Assembly: GCA_037957365.1 (NCBI GenBank)
Contig: JARHVA010000397.1
Location: 2,306,001-2,370,000, forward strand
DNA: 64,000 nt
Direction of reading: 5' to 3'
Origin: Torreya grandis
Lineage: Eukaryota; Streptophyta; Pinopsida; Cupressales; Taxaceae
This document shows, piece after piece, positions 23,920 through 37,216 of the stretch. The position numbers and the translations under genes are program-made. The notes under the pieces were generated by a model, which was not told the origin of the DNA, made no database searches, and saw nothing but the letters and a program-made list of their open reading frames with translations. Numbering within the stretch: position 1 is the first letter of the stretch; each line of letters begins with the position of its first letter.

Positions 23920-25068
23920 TAGACCTGTACAAAATTTTGTATGGTGAAGGTATGAACTAGGAAAAGTATAGAATAAGAAATATTCATGAAAAATTTAAGG
24001 GTAGTTATATTTAATTTAGGCCCTAAACTAGTCTCTTCTTTTCAAGTGGCTCCTTTTCACATAGTAACAAGCTTACAGGTTTGATGTTGGTACAGATTGA
24101 CGAGAGAAGGTATAGGATTAAATTTTGGGTCAAATATAGTAGAATTAGAGGGATTAATAATGGATTAAGTGGTTATATATTTTATTTCTTATCCCTCATT
24201 AATAATCCATTTGAATTTAGTATAAATTATGCAATCTTGCAACCAAGAAGATAACCAATTTTCTTCAATTTCTCTTCATCAAGGCATCATTTCAAGAAAA
24301 TTCCATTTTTTGGAGATTCTCAACAACCTAATATACCTTAAAATGAAAATATATAGGTCATTTTCACATTTTTTATGGTAAAAAAAATGATATTTTACAA
24401 GATGATTTCAATTATGTAGTCTACATGCTTAAAAAGGAATTATATAGTCATGGAGAGAGAAGGCAACATCAAGTTTTCTTGAATTTATGTTTACAAGGTC
24501 TCCTTAATGTTTATCATGTTATCCAATAAATTTTTATCAAAGTTTCATCAGGTTTAATATCCAAAAATACCATAGATATGCTTTCAAGCATCACCAAAAA
24601 ATTTAGCAAACTTTAAGGTTTCTTTGCATATTTTGAGGTTTTTAGCATTGGCCTAGGTTTCAATTTCATCTTCTTAATCTTCTCTAATGGCCACCAAAAT
24701 AGTATATAAGGTAGAGTATAGTTACATTCTTCCATTTTACTCAAAAAATTCTCTTAACATGCTCCCAATGCTCTTTTCCACCTTTATTTTGTTCATTTTC
24801 ATTACCTCTGGCATATGACTACCATTCTAACTAATCAACCTTTGTTCTACCCTTATTGAAGTGTCTGTATTCTCCATTCATATCTCACCACCCCTTTCAT
24901 TCACCTCCATCCAATCATAAATCTCATGAGAAGGATAAAACACATAAAAAGGGTATCAAGTTCATTCTAAGAGGTCATATAATCCAAGGTGACCTGTTAT
25001 AGCTAAGGAGAAGTGCACTTACAATAGTATATAATAATAAATAACTTTCATGAAACCTAACCTATATA
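23920..25068. other. Unclassified DNA between internal segment copy 1 and the giant LTR
   Basis: 1.15 kb with no recognisable coding. In copy 2 the equivalent gap is only about 250 bases (32,175-32,424), and the two gaps do not match. Confidence 0.5.
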
Positions 25069-28000
25069 TTGGATCTTTAGGTGATGTTGGTAACAACTCA
25101 CCCTATACATTTATTCATCTTACTATCCTATTTAAGGTCAAAGTTCCATCTATAAACTTATTTGACCCAAAAAATGTTACACTTAGTTTATGGACTCAAG
25201 GTGGTTGGTCATTGACATAAGATCAAGATGTAACTGAGTGAGATTTTGATATCAATAAGGACATGGTTTAATTAAATCATTTGAGTGAATGAATTCAAGT
25301 CAATTGGCCTTGTTTCAAGGTTTGACACCCACCTACAGGCTAGGTTTTAATTAAAAATTGTGCTACAGCCGGGGATTTGGTAGTGCACAAGACCTTTTCA
25401 ATATAAAAGGGGACTAGATTGATCATCAAATGCATAGTTAGAGAGTAAGAACAATAACCTCAGTTCATATCTCTTAAAGACACATATGGGGTTATAAAAT
25501 GTCTCAAAAACATAGATTGAGACCTATAGTATCATCATGACATTAAACCATAGTCATGAAAAGGAGTTGGTGTTTTGATGAAGATTTTATGATGAAAGCT
25601 TCAATGAGGGTTTTATGTTTTATAAGTCATCATGACAAAGGGGCATTAAAAAAGGATACCTTGTTTTTTATTCAAACACTCCAAGCATTTTCAAATCATT
25701 ATTACAGTTCGTAAACACCTATACTCATAAGTGTAATCAAGTATAGAGGGGTTGAGATGGCTTTATTTTCAATTTGATGGTATTGTCTATGGATAAAAAA
25801 CATGTTTAATAAATCCTTTAAAATAAAAAACTTATAAATTGATCAAAGATCATTTTTGAAGAGGATCCTAAACACTTAGTACCATATTTAGTTGAATTAC
25901 CCTTCAAGCTCCCCCATATAGTCACTTATGGACTTGGCCATCCTTCAAGCTATTGAGCATTGATAAAGATAATGTTTTCTATGGAAATTTTCTTGTTCAA
26001 GATAATGTTAAAAAAAATGATGATGTTATAAACTCATCATAAGGGTTAAAAGGGCTCCAATCAAGTGCAAACTTAGGGCTAATAGTCAACTCAAAGGAAA
26101 GTCACAACCATACTTAGAACAAGCATGTAGAATAAGTTTAGAGTAAGAGGATTCATGTGAGACATCCTATATAAACTAATTAAATACTTGTCATCTTAAA
26201 AGACTATAGTCAAGCACTAGGGCACTATCGACTTAGCATGAAGGTATAATACAAGTTAACTCTATAGAATGAGACTATATGTAGGCTCAAAAGCATTATT
26301 TGAGAGTCAATATGCCATCAAGGGCATGTGAGAGTGTTTTTTATATGATGTGTGGGTATTTAAATAACAAATAGGGATTATATTCACATCAAATACCTCC
26401 ATTTCTTGCAATGTCCACATGCAGTAGTGTATACACATTCATATGAGGTCTATTAAGGAAGAGAAAACTGACATAAGAGACATGGAATATTTAATTTAAC
26501 CATGATTAGTAATAATGAATAAAAGGAGGGTTTTTATGACCTAATAAAATCTTATAAATATTTATTATAAACCAAACACCATGGTAAAACACCAAAATAT
26601 AGTCACAGTCAAACACATGACCCTATCTTGAGAGAAATGACAAGTTTGAGGCACCTAAACATGGAATTAAGAATTTTAAATTGGTAAAAATCATCCTTAT
26701 GACCACATAAATCTAATAATAATATTTTATAGTTCTTTTTACAAGTGTAATTACCCACTATTTTGACATAGTCACCAACATGTCCATTCAAGGTCACCAT
26801 TAGAGTAGTCAAGATTCTAGAGGGGTTTAAGGTGTGTTACGATGGTTGGATATTAATTTAAATGTTTTAAAATAATAGGATGATGTTAATAAATATTAAT
26901 AATACCTTTAAAAAGTTTCTAGAATCCAAATTATATGCAAACCATGCCCTTGAGGGCTAAAATAAGTAATTAGGCTTATAGCTCCATAAGGCATTTTTGA
27001 CCTATCAAGAAAGATGAAACCTAAAAAGTGATTTGATGAAATGATAAAATTCCCATGATGATGATTTAAATAATTTATAATTAATATAGGATTCATTTTT
27101 ATCCCAAGTAGTAAATTTGAACTCTACAGTTTTAGACACCCATTCAAGATACCTGATCAAATGCTTGTATCTTTCACCACATGAAGAGTTTGGATAAAAA
27201 CTATTATCACTATTTTATTAACCATATGTAAATATAATTCATGAATAATTAATTTTTTTTAAAAAAAAATTTTATGAAAAATATCTAAGAGCATAAGCAT
27301 GTCTAGAATGCTTGCAAACCCTACAAATGAATTTCCTTCACATGATATCTTCTCATATACTTTGCATGGAAACCTAATATTTTTATGGATATTTAGGGGG
27401 TATGTATAATAAAAATTTATGGAAATTAGTTTTTATTTTTAGGTCTTCAATTCATGAATCATTGTTAATAAGATTCATCTCTAAAACCCTCCTAAACCTT
27501 CGTAGTGATTATTTTTGGGAAAAATTGATTTTATTGATATCAAAACCTTATGTATCAACTTGAAACCTATTTAAACATAAATTAATCTCATATATGATCC
27601 TATAAATTCTTTTTTTTTATATGGAGCTATATGTATCAATGCATAAACTAGGGTTTTTGAAGAAAAAATAAGAAAAATGAGGTGCAAAGAAGTTTACATG
27701 AAATCAAATTCATGGATGTTGAATATTGAGACTTTTTATTCATACCCAAATCATAAGTTAGTCATAAATATTCCTATAAGTTCCCCTAACAACTCCTTCA
27801 AAACATCCAATCTATAGGAAAATGAGGTAGGATTGACCTAATCAACCATGGCGACTAAGTGGCAAGGGTTATTCATCAAGAAAAACTATCTCATGGTATG
27901 AGGAGTTGATTAAGGTATAATATAATATTTTTTGTATTTTTTCAAAGTTTTATGTAGGTTATATGGCCTTTAAGTGGATGAAGTAGGCTACTAGTCCTAT

Positions 28001-29587
28001 TTGGCCTAGTAGGCCTATTTGATCAAACAAGTAAAGATAATTGGCATTGAAAAGGATATATTTGAGTTATTTTAGAGTTACCACATTGTATAATTACATT
28101 AAAGTGGATATTATCATGCACATTCAACATTCAAGGGCCATTTCATGTAAAATGAGTTCAAGTAGAGTTAACTAGTCCTTAAGAACCGATCATCACTTAA
28201 GTTTACTAGCTGACTATCTTCATGCATCTTTCATGGACTTCATGCAAAGGAAGACATTATCACGTTTCAAATCACTTAAAAGAGTATTTATCCACCAAGA
28301 TATGACATAAAATTCATGCAAATAATCTTCAACAACTCAATAAGGGCCCATGATATCTTTCCAACAATAAAAAGGAAGATCATGCAAAATTTTCAACAAA
28401 AGGAGATTTATTAAGGACTATTTTCATAATATTTATACTCAAGTTTGAATGAAATTGAAATGGATTTTACCTCCTCTTCTCATATCTATTCTAATATCTT
28501 GTCTAGAGTTATTTCTATTTCTATATATGCAGGCTTTTAAGCCATTTTTCATATCCCTCTCTTGGGCATGACTAGACTCTACTAAGATTCAGCTTTGTAA
28601 ACTTTTGAGATAATAAAATTACTATATGTTGATTTCCATATTTTGGTATAGTGTGTTTATGTTGGTTTATTTGAACATGTGGTAGTATTTTCTCCCTTGT
28701 TAGGTCATGACCTCACCTAGCTACTAGTATGCTAGCTTATGTAGGTCATGTTTAGTGTTTAATGTCATTTGACTAAGCTAATAGTGGATATAATTTACTG
28801 GTTAATGACTCTAATTAGGCCTATTCCATAATTTCCCTCATGATTTGATCATCTGATTAAACCTTTATATGAAATAGTGATTTATTAGAGACTTTGGAGT
28901 TGTAGATTCAGTCATTATTTAGTCTTATTAATATTTTATTAGTTTAAGTAGAGTGGATGAACCAATAATATAGGTGTATCACCAATATTAGAAAATATTT
29001 CCCTTTTATTTTCCTTCAAACCCTTTTCATCACAAAAAAATAGTAGTTTAATAATCAGTGCAAAGTGATACATTAGAGGATCTATTCTCATCAGAACTAG
29101 AGGTCTAATCTGAGTTTAGGTGTCCCACACCTTAGATCATTCCAATGTTAGTCCAGGTGTGAAGGAGTTTTAGAGCAAACTATTAGCTTTCAATAAGGGT
29201 GATATATGGGTTGATAACAATTTTAACATACTCAATGGGACACAAATTCAACCACTAGAGTATAAGTTTGTAGCATATTCATCTTTAGATCTAGTTTCAA
29301 GTACCCTTATGGTTCTTATCTCAAGGTAAAAGGCATATTTTTGTGCATAATTTTAGTTATCTTCATGATTTTCTAGGCTATGACATCCTATAGAGAAGGA
29401 CTCCATCATTCTTCTCCTTATCAATTATTCCAATATTATTATGATTAACCTTATCATGATCCATATTAGCCATATGATGAGTATATAGAGCCTTATAAAT
29501 AGTATAATGACTCATACTAGTCTTATAATATCCCACAATAATATTTTTATCTTTCTAACCAACCCAATAAAGTCTTAAAATAATCCA
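25069..29587 (+). repeat. 5' giant LTR
   Basis: 4,519 bases. Starts TGGATCTT and ends AATCCA, giving the short terminal inverted repeat TGGAT...ATCCA expected of an LTR. It aligns with 32,425-37,143 throughout in the same orientation and with 4,795-9,095 inverted. No reading frame longer than about 70 codons is present. No obvious TGG-type primer-binding site follows immediately; the nearest TGG is about 30 bases inside. Confidence 0.7.
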
Positions 29588-32174
29588 TTTTAAGCTTCAA
29601 ACAAACCCTATTTGGATATGAGAAACATATGGTAAGTATAGACACTAAGAAGATCTATAGATAGGTGATTTTAAAGCATGAAATTTACAACATGAGAGCT
29701 AATTTGTAGTAGTATAAAGAGGTATATGCATCTTTCAAAAGGCAAGGCCATTCAAAGTTTAGTGTTGATATCCTAGACATAGGTGGTCTAATTATAGGCA
29801 TTGAAGAGAGGTTGGTGGTTTATGATAAACCCCAGGGTCATCACAATCACTAGTATGTTTAGATAGAGTTGCCCTTTTCTCTCAATGAATGCCAAACCAA
29901 TGTTTACCATAGCCCTAAAAGTTCCATTCATACCTTGCCTAACTTTCCTACCTGGATGTCTATCCAAGAGAGACCTCATAAGGTTAAAGAAGTATGTTTT
30001 GAGGATTCTAATCTTTAGGTTACATAGAGTATCATACAGGAACCTACATCTTCAAGTTTTTAGGGAGATATCTCTAGTGATTTAATCCATGATTTTGAGG
30101 CTAATTTATCCAAGTAGGTTGAGCTTGAAAATCAACATCTTTAGTTTTGAATGGTATCCACAAAGGCAACACAATAGCAGGTTCCTTCTTTAACACCTAT
30201 GGTTGTAATAAATACAAAAGTAAAGGTTTTTAAACCCATGTTATGACTTGGAAGTAAATACAATAGTCTAGAGAGAAATAATAACCTTCAATCATAAATC
30301 AAGATAATTAAGTTAAGAGAAAGCAAGAGATATTTAAACTTCCACTTATTTATCCTCAAAATCCCAAGACCTTTCCCTCATGTAAAGTTATTCAATAAAT
30401 AGTAAAATAGAGAGAGGAGATGAAGGTGATAAAATAGGATTAGGTCCATGAAAAAAATTAGGAATATATGGTAACATGTCTAGACCTTTCTCATCTTACT
30501 AAATACTTTTAGGGATATACCATTCCAATTATTGAAAAGGAACCTCTCCTTTGTGAGTCAAATCAATAAAGTTTAGTTAAGATGAATGAATTTCATGAAG
30601 ATGAGAAAGAATTTTCAAGTGAAGATTAAGATAACATCATCATTGAGATACTTATATGTAAGGACAATCATGACTTAGTCTTTCATAATTTCAAAGAAGG
30701 TGAGTTATAGGATGAACTTCAAGTAGAAGATGAGATCCATGAAGAAAAGGTTTTAGATGTGCCACAAGAGGTTATTTCTCAAGAACCTCTTGATGAAATA
30801 ATAGCTATCCAAAATCAAGATTCTCCTTAATAACTTGAAAAATTGACCATTGATGAATGCAATCTAGTTAAATAAGATAAGTATCAAGGTAATGATAAGG
30901 ATTTTTGGTAGTAATATATGTATATTTTCAAATAATATCAAGCTATTTAGGGTCTTACACTTAATAAAGATTTAAAGACTAATATAAGAAAAATGAATAG
31001 GTTTTTTTATATATAATACCTCAGATTATTATTCCTAAATACCAATCAAATGAGGATATTTTGTCCTTTAGCATGCCTAAAGAGATACAAAAAGTCAATC
31101 ATGAAGATCTTGACAAGTCACTTGTTCATGGGGAGCAGAATCAAGATATTATGGAAGATATATCAGATCATTGGTAGCCCATTAATGAAGAATAATTGGC
31201 ATTATTCTTGAAAATTAGGAGAATATGGAAGGAGGATGATTGGAACTTGGATCCATATCTTCAATCCATGTACCTAATAATGGAAATAGGAGGCCCATTT
31301 GCATCATCAAGAAGACATGGACATACAAGTGATATTATCTATAAGAAGAGGCCATCAAGAGATAGAAAACATGTTTCAAAGTTCCATGGTGCATAAAATA
31401 TATTTCCATTTTATCTTCGAGGAAAGCATCTTATTTTAGGTTAGGTTATTTCAATAAGTGAATAGCACATGCATTAGTCTACTTCCCTTTTATGTTTCTT
31501 TCCTAATGCCTTAGGTTAGTATTCATTACTTTCTATTTTAGTTGTTATTTCAATTTAGTCTTGTTATTGTCATAATAAAAGAGGTGTTTCAAAGCCCAAA
31601 AGAGTTTATTTTCTAGTCAAGAGAGTCATTAAGTCAAGTTGTTATGCTTTAGTTCACCATTGCCATGTAAAATCTACTATCTTATTTTTACTAGCGGGAT
31701 AGTCAACCCCTATGATTCACCAAAAATGTTGGTAATTTTTCCTATCAAGGCCAAATAGTAACCTCTACAAACCAAAACTTTTATTGGTACTATTATGAGC
31801 CTTTCAGTCATCTAAATTGTGTATTTTTGGCCTGAAAGGGAGAGTTTTAGTATTAAAATGTTAAAATTAGAGATAAGAGTCATTAAATTTGGTAAAAATA
31901 CATTTAAACATTTTCAAATACATGAATTGAATTTAGTTATAAATTTTCATATTTTAAAAACGTGTTTTGATGCATTTTTAAGCCAAAAAAGGCCTATCTT
32001 GGGCTCCCACATGTCAAAATTAGCCTCCAAAAATGTGTTAAAGTCCAATATTTGTTTGATCATGAGAGTGACCCATTTTTTTCCTCTCCATGAATTGAAA
32101 TTTGTGGTTCATAACTTAAGTGATCAATAAAAGACAAAAAATATCTTATTTCATTCATATTCACAAGGATAGTA
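29588..32174 (+). pseudogene. Unidentified acidic/basic ORF of the LARD-like element, copy 2
   Basis: A plus-strand coding trace of about 580 codons spans most of the internal region (roughly 29,600-31,400), with frame changes. In order: SIDTKKIYR, YASFKRQGHSKFSVDILDIG and a Leu/Gln-rich heptad-like part (NLSKQVELENQHLQF). A strongly acidic middle follows (MNEFHEDEKEFSSED, LQVEDEIHEEKVLDV). The C-terminus is basic, with ASSRRHGHTSDIIYKKRPSR and KHVSKFHGA near 31,300-31,393. No zinc knuckle, capsid motif or pol domain is recognised. Conservation of the same order in copy 1 argues that this was a real protein; a gag-like role is only inference from the acidic-then-basic layout. The last 770 bases are non-coding. 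Confidence 0.6.
30874..30890. other. Empty LINE target site
   Basis: Uninterrupted equivalent of the 17-bp duplication flanking the LINE at 20,788-22,570; host sequence runs straight through, proving the insertion in the paralogue. Confidence 0.88.
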
Positions 32175-32424
32175 AGAAAAGTGATAGGGATCTCCTTTAA
32201 GTGTTATTTGTTCAAAATCCATTCTTCTTAACATAAATCAAAGTGAAGATCACCAATGTTAATTTGACCTTATCATAACTATTTCACCTCAATCCATGAA
32301 TCATATAGTTAACATCCACCTACAACATGATGTTGACTCTCTGTACTGACTAAGCTTTGAAATAAATCTCACACAAAAGGTATGTAGGAAGGGAAAAATA
32401 GTAGGGGTATTCAAGTTGAAAACT
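32175..32424 (+). other. Internal 3' stretch with purine-rich tract
   Basis: About 250 bases between the ORF segment and the right LTR. It contains aggaagggaaaaatag then tagggg (32,389-32,410), the most purine-rich run in the region, ending 15 bases before the LTR start. It may be the decayed polypurine tract. Confidence 0.4.
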
Positions 32425-35400
32425 TGGATCTTAAAGTGATGTTGGTACCAACTTACCCTATAGCTTTATGAATCTTAATGTCCTATTCAAGGTCAAACTT
32501 CCATCTACATACCTATTTGAATCATAAAAATGTTACACTTAGTCTATGGACTCAAGATGGTTGGTCATTGATATAAGATCAAGATGTAACTATGTGAGAT
32601 TTTGAGATCAATAGGGACAAGGTTTAAGTAAATGATCTCAGTGAATGACTTTAGGTCAATTGGCGTTATTTCAAGGTTTGACACCCTCCCATAGGTTAGG
32701 TTTCAATTAAAAATCATGCTACAATAAGGGATTTGGCAATGTACAAGACCTTTTGAATATAAAAGGGGAACAGATTGATCATCAAATGTATAGTTAGAGA
32801 GAAAGACCAATAACCTCAGTTCATAGCTCAAAAATGCAAATATGGGGTTGTAAAATGGCATAAAAACATAGATTTAGACCTACAATAGCCTCATGACATT
32901 AAACCATGATCATGAAAAGGAGTTGGTGTTTTTATGAATTTTTCATGATGCATGCTTCAAGGAGGGTTTTATGTTTTGGAGATAATCATGAAAAATAGGG
33001 AATAAAAAAGGAGACCTTGTGTTTTTTTCAAAAATTCCAAGAGTTTTCAAATCATTGTTATAATCTGTACATACCTACAGTCATAAGTGTAGACAAGTAT
33101 AGAGGGATTGAAAGGAGTTTGTTTACAAGTTTATGGTATAGTCTATGGAGAAAAATGTTTAATAAATATTAAAAGAGAAAAAAAATATAAACTAATTAGA
33201 GATAATTTTTGAAGAGGTTTATAAACACTTAGTACCACAATTAGTTGAATTACCCTTCAAGTATCCCCCTATAGTAACTTATGGACTTAGCCATCCTTCA
33301 AGCTAATGAGCATTGATGAAGATAGTGTTTTTTAGGGAAGTTGTATTGCTCAAGAGAAGGTCACAATAAATGATGATGCTATAAAATAATCATAAGGTTT
33401 AAAAGGGATTTAATAAAGTGCAAACTTAGGTTTAAAAGTTAACTCAAAGGCAAGTCACAACCATACTTAGAACAAGCATGTAGCCATGTACAATGCTTTC
33501 AAGCACAAAGGCCTAGAGTGAAGTTTCAATTCAAGAAGATGTTATAAAATGATTTAATCAATTTTACTCATCAAAATTCATAATCTCCAAATCATAAAAA
33601 AAATCATACAGTTAGGTTTACCCTAAAGAAAGCACCTATAATAAATTGAGGGCCTCTTGGAATATGAAGTTTAGGTAAACAAGCTCGTAACAGTGGAAGT
33701 GAAGTTGTTTTGGAAGTATAGAGGTCACTCTTGGGGGAGGATGAATTTTAGTGAGATCAGGGACATCAATATAGAGGTCAAATACACTTCTACAATTAGA
33801 TAACCTTACAAATGTACCTATAACCACATATGTATAACCACCAAACACACAAGGAGTTTTCTTAGGGATAATGGTCTAACAAACGTTTCATGGAGTATTG
33901 AATATTCATAATGTAAAATCATTGGTGATCTGAATATAATTACAAGGAAAGGTGTTTTAGGCATTTGTACACACTCAGTCACCCCAAAAGATCACCTACA
34001 GTAGGCTTATAAATCTCAAGAGTTGTGCTTTCTCACATAGACATTTATTAGTAATCATAACTCAAAAAGTTTGGATCAGGACAAACCAAGTAACTACTTG
34101 TCATCCTCAAATAATATGTTCAATCAATAGGGCACTCTCAACTCGGCATGAAGGTACACTACAAGTTAATTATATAGATTGAGACTATATGTAGGCTCAA
34201 AATCATTGTTTTAGAGTAAATATGACATCAAAGGAATGTAAGAGTGGTTTTTAGATGATGTGAGGGTATTTAAATAATTGAGAGGGATTATATTCCCATC
34301 AAATACCTCCATTTCATACAATGTCCACATGTAATAGTGTATACACAATCATATGAGTTCAATTGAGGAAGAACAAAGTGACATAAGAGACATGGAAGAT
34401 TAGGGGTAACCATGAGGAGTAATAATGAATACAAGTATGTTTCTTAAACCTGATAAAATCCTATAAATTTTTATTATAACCCAAACACCATGGTAAAACA
34501 CCATGGTAAAACACCAAAATATAGTCATAGTCAAACACATGAGCTTGACTTGAGAGAAATGACAAGTTTGAGGCACCTACACATGGAATTGAGAATTGAA
34601 AATTGGTACACTGAATAATTATGATAACATAAAGATAATAATATAATTTGATATGTCTTTTGACAAGTTTAAGTTCCTACTATTTTGACATAGGCATCAA
34701 CATGTCCATTTAAGGTCACCATTAGAGCAAGCAGGCTTCTAGAGGGATTTCAGGTGTGTTAGGATGGTTATAGATGAATTGGAATGTTTGAAAAATAATT
34801 TTAAGATGTTAATAAATATTAATAATACATTTTAATAGTGTAAAAACTCCAAATTATATGCAAACCATGCCCTTGAGGGATAAAATACGCAATTAAGCCT
34901 ATAATTCCATAAGGCATTTTTTGACCTACAAGCAAGATGGCACCTATAGAATGATTTTTTGACCTGGTAAAATTCCAATTATTGTTATTTAAACTATGAA
35001 TAAGTAATGGAGGATTCATTTTCATCCCAAAGAGGAAATTTAAATTATTTAGTTTTAAACACCCATTTAAACCACCTGATCAAATGCTCATATCTTTCAC
35101 AACGTGAAGATTTTGGACAAATTATATTATCATGATTTTAGGACCCATATGAAATTATAATTCATGAAAAATTTGTGTTGTTTTATGTGTTTTTATTTAT
35201 GAAAAATCACTAAGAGCATAAGCATGCCCAAAATGCTTGCAAACCCTATAGGCAAATTTCCTTAATGTGATATCTTATCATATATTTTTCATGGGAACCC
35301 AATATTTTTATGGATATTAAGGGTGTATTTTAATACACATTCATTTCAATAATTTTGGATTTTAATTTTTTTGTTTCATGAATCATCATTAAGAAGATTC

Positions 35401-37143
35401 AACTCCAAAACCCTACCAAACCCTCATAGTGACCAGTTTTGAGAAAAGTTGATTTTATTGATACAAAAAACTCATGGATCAACATAAAACATATTAAAAC
35501 ATAAATTAAACTCAGATATTATCCCATAAATTCTAATTTATTGTATGGAACTATATGAATCAGGGCAAAAAATAGGTTTTTTAAAGAAAATAACATGAAA
35601 ATTGAGGTACTAGGAAGTTAACATGAAATAAAATTCATGGATGTTAAATCTTGAGACATTTTATTCATAAAAAAACATAATTTGGTCATAAATTTTCCTA
35701 TAAATTCCCCTACCAGGTCCTTCAAAACATCTAGTCTAAGGAAAATGAGGTAGGATTGACCTAGTCAACCATGGTGACTGAGTGGCAAGGGTTTCTTCAT
35801 CAAGAACACATATCTCATGGTGTGAGGTGTTTATCAGGTCTAATATAATCATTTTTTCATGTTTTAATTTTTTTTAGGTTATATGGCCTTCAAGTGCATG
35901 AAGTAGGCTACTAGACCTATTTGGCTTAATAGGACTATTTGGCCAAACAAGAAAAGAGAATTGGTATTAAAAAGGCTATAATTGAGTTATTTTGGAGTTA
36001 ACACTCTATATAAATACCATTAAAGTGGATATTATCATACGCATTTAGCCTTCAAGGGAAGTTTCATGCAAAAGGAGTTCAAGTAGACTTAACTAGTCCT
36101 TAAGAACTAATCATCTCTTTAGTTGACTAGTTGACTATCTTCATGCATCTTTCATGGAATTTATGTAAATAAGGATATTATCATGTTTCAAATCACTTAA
36201 AATGGGATTTATCCACCAAGATATGTTCTATCATTCATGCAAAGAATCTTCAACAACTTAATAAGGGCCCACCATCTCTCTCTAATGCCAAAACGAAGAT
36301 CATGCAAGATTTTTAACAAAAGGAGATTTATTAAGGACTATTGTTATAAAAATTGTACTCAAGTTTGAATTAAATTTAATTGTATTTTACCTCCTTTTAT
36401 CACCTCTATTCCAATCTATTAGCTAGAGCTAATTCTATTTCTATATATGTAGGCTTTTTAGCCATTTTTTAGATCCCTCTCTTGGGCATAACTAGACTCT
36501 AACAAGATTGAGCTTTGTAACCTTCTAAGATAATAAAATGATTTTTTTAATATTTAAATATTCTATTATAGTGTTTTTATCCTATTTTATTTGAACATGT
36601 GGAAGTATTTTGTCTTTTGTCAGGTCCTGATCTCACCTAGCTACTAGTATGCTAAGTTATGTAGGTCATGTTTAGTATTTGATGTCATTTTATTGAGCTA
36701 ATAGTGGATAAAATTGAATGGTTAGTGACTTGAATCAAGCCTATTCCATCATTTACCTCATGCTTTTATTAGTTGATGAAACATCTATATGAAATACTAC
36801 TACATAGGATACTTTAGAGTTGTAAATTCAGTTATTATTTTTTCTTATCACTATGTTATGAGTTTAATTAGAGTGTATGAACCAAAAATATAGGTGTATC
36901 ACCAAAATTATAATATATTTCCCTTTTAGTTTCCTTCTAACCCTTTTCATCCCAAAAAATTGGTAGTTTAGTAAGGAATGCAAAGTGATACATCAAATGA
37001 AATAGTCTCATCAAAACTAGAGGTCTTGTCTGATTTTAGGTGTCCCACACCTCAGATAATTCTAATTTTAGCCTGGGTGTGAAGGAGTTTTAGATCAATC
37101 TATCATCCTTCAATCAATTTTCTATCTAGGTTGTTAATAACAA
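32425..37143 (+). repeat. 3' giant LTR, 3'-truncated
   Basis: Starts TGGATCTTA, aligns with the left LTR over about 4.7 kb (for example 33,640-33,850, 34,280-34,620, 36,140-36,500) and stops aligning at about 37,143, roughly 350 bases before the expected end. It includes the extra 480-base block (36.62-37.10 kb) that the inverted fragment at 4.8-9.1 kb lacks. Confidence 0.7.
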
Positions 37144-37216
37144 GCAATTACACATTTATTTCCTCTAACTTAGTAGTTTCATATTATACATTACTATATC
37201 AAATTAGGGGTGGGAA
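37144..37216 (+). other. Internal end and polypurine tract of an older LTR element
   Basis: aggggtgggaa (37,206-37,216) directly precedes an LTR start at 37,217. The preceding bases resemble 56,350-56,410, the internal end of the nested gag-protease element. The rest of this older element's internal region is not seen. Confidence 0.6.

Larger units (their letters stand above)
25069..37143 (+). mobile_element. LARD-like LTR element with about 4.5-kb LTRs
   Basis: Two long direct repeats (25,069-29,587 and 32,425-37,143) flank a 2.8-kb internal region carrying an unidentified ORF and no recognisable gag, protease, RT or integrase. LTRs of 4-5 kb around a short, non-canonical internal region are the published definition of large retrotransposon derivatives (LARDs), which depend on an autonomous partner. 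The right repeat is cut short by about 350 bases at its 3' end and abuts the next element, so the flanking target duplication cannot be tested. Orientation is taken from the ORF and a purine-rich stretch before the right LTR. Confidence 0.65.
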
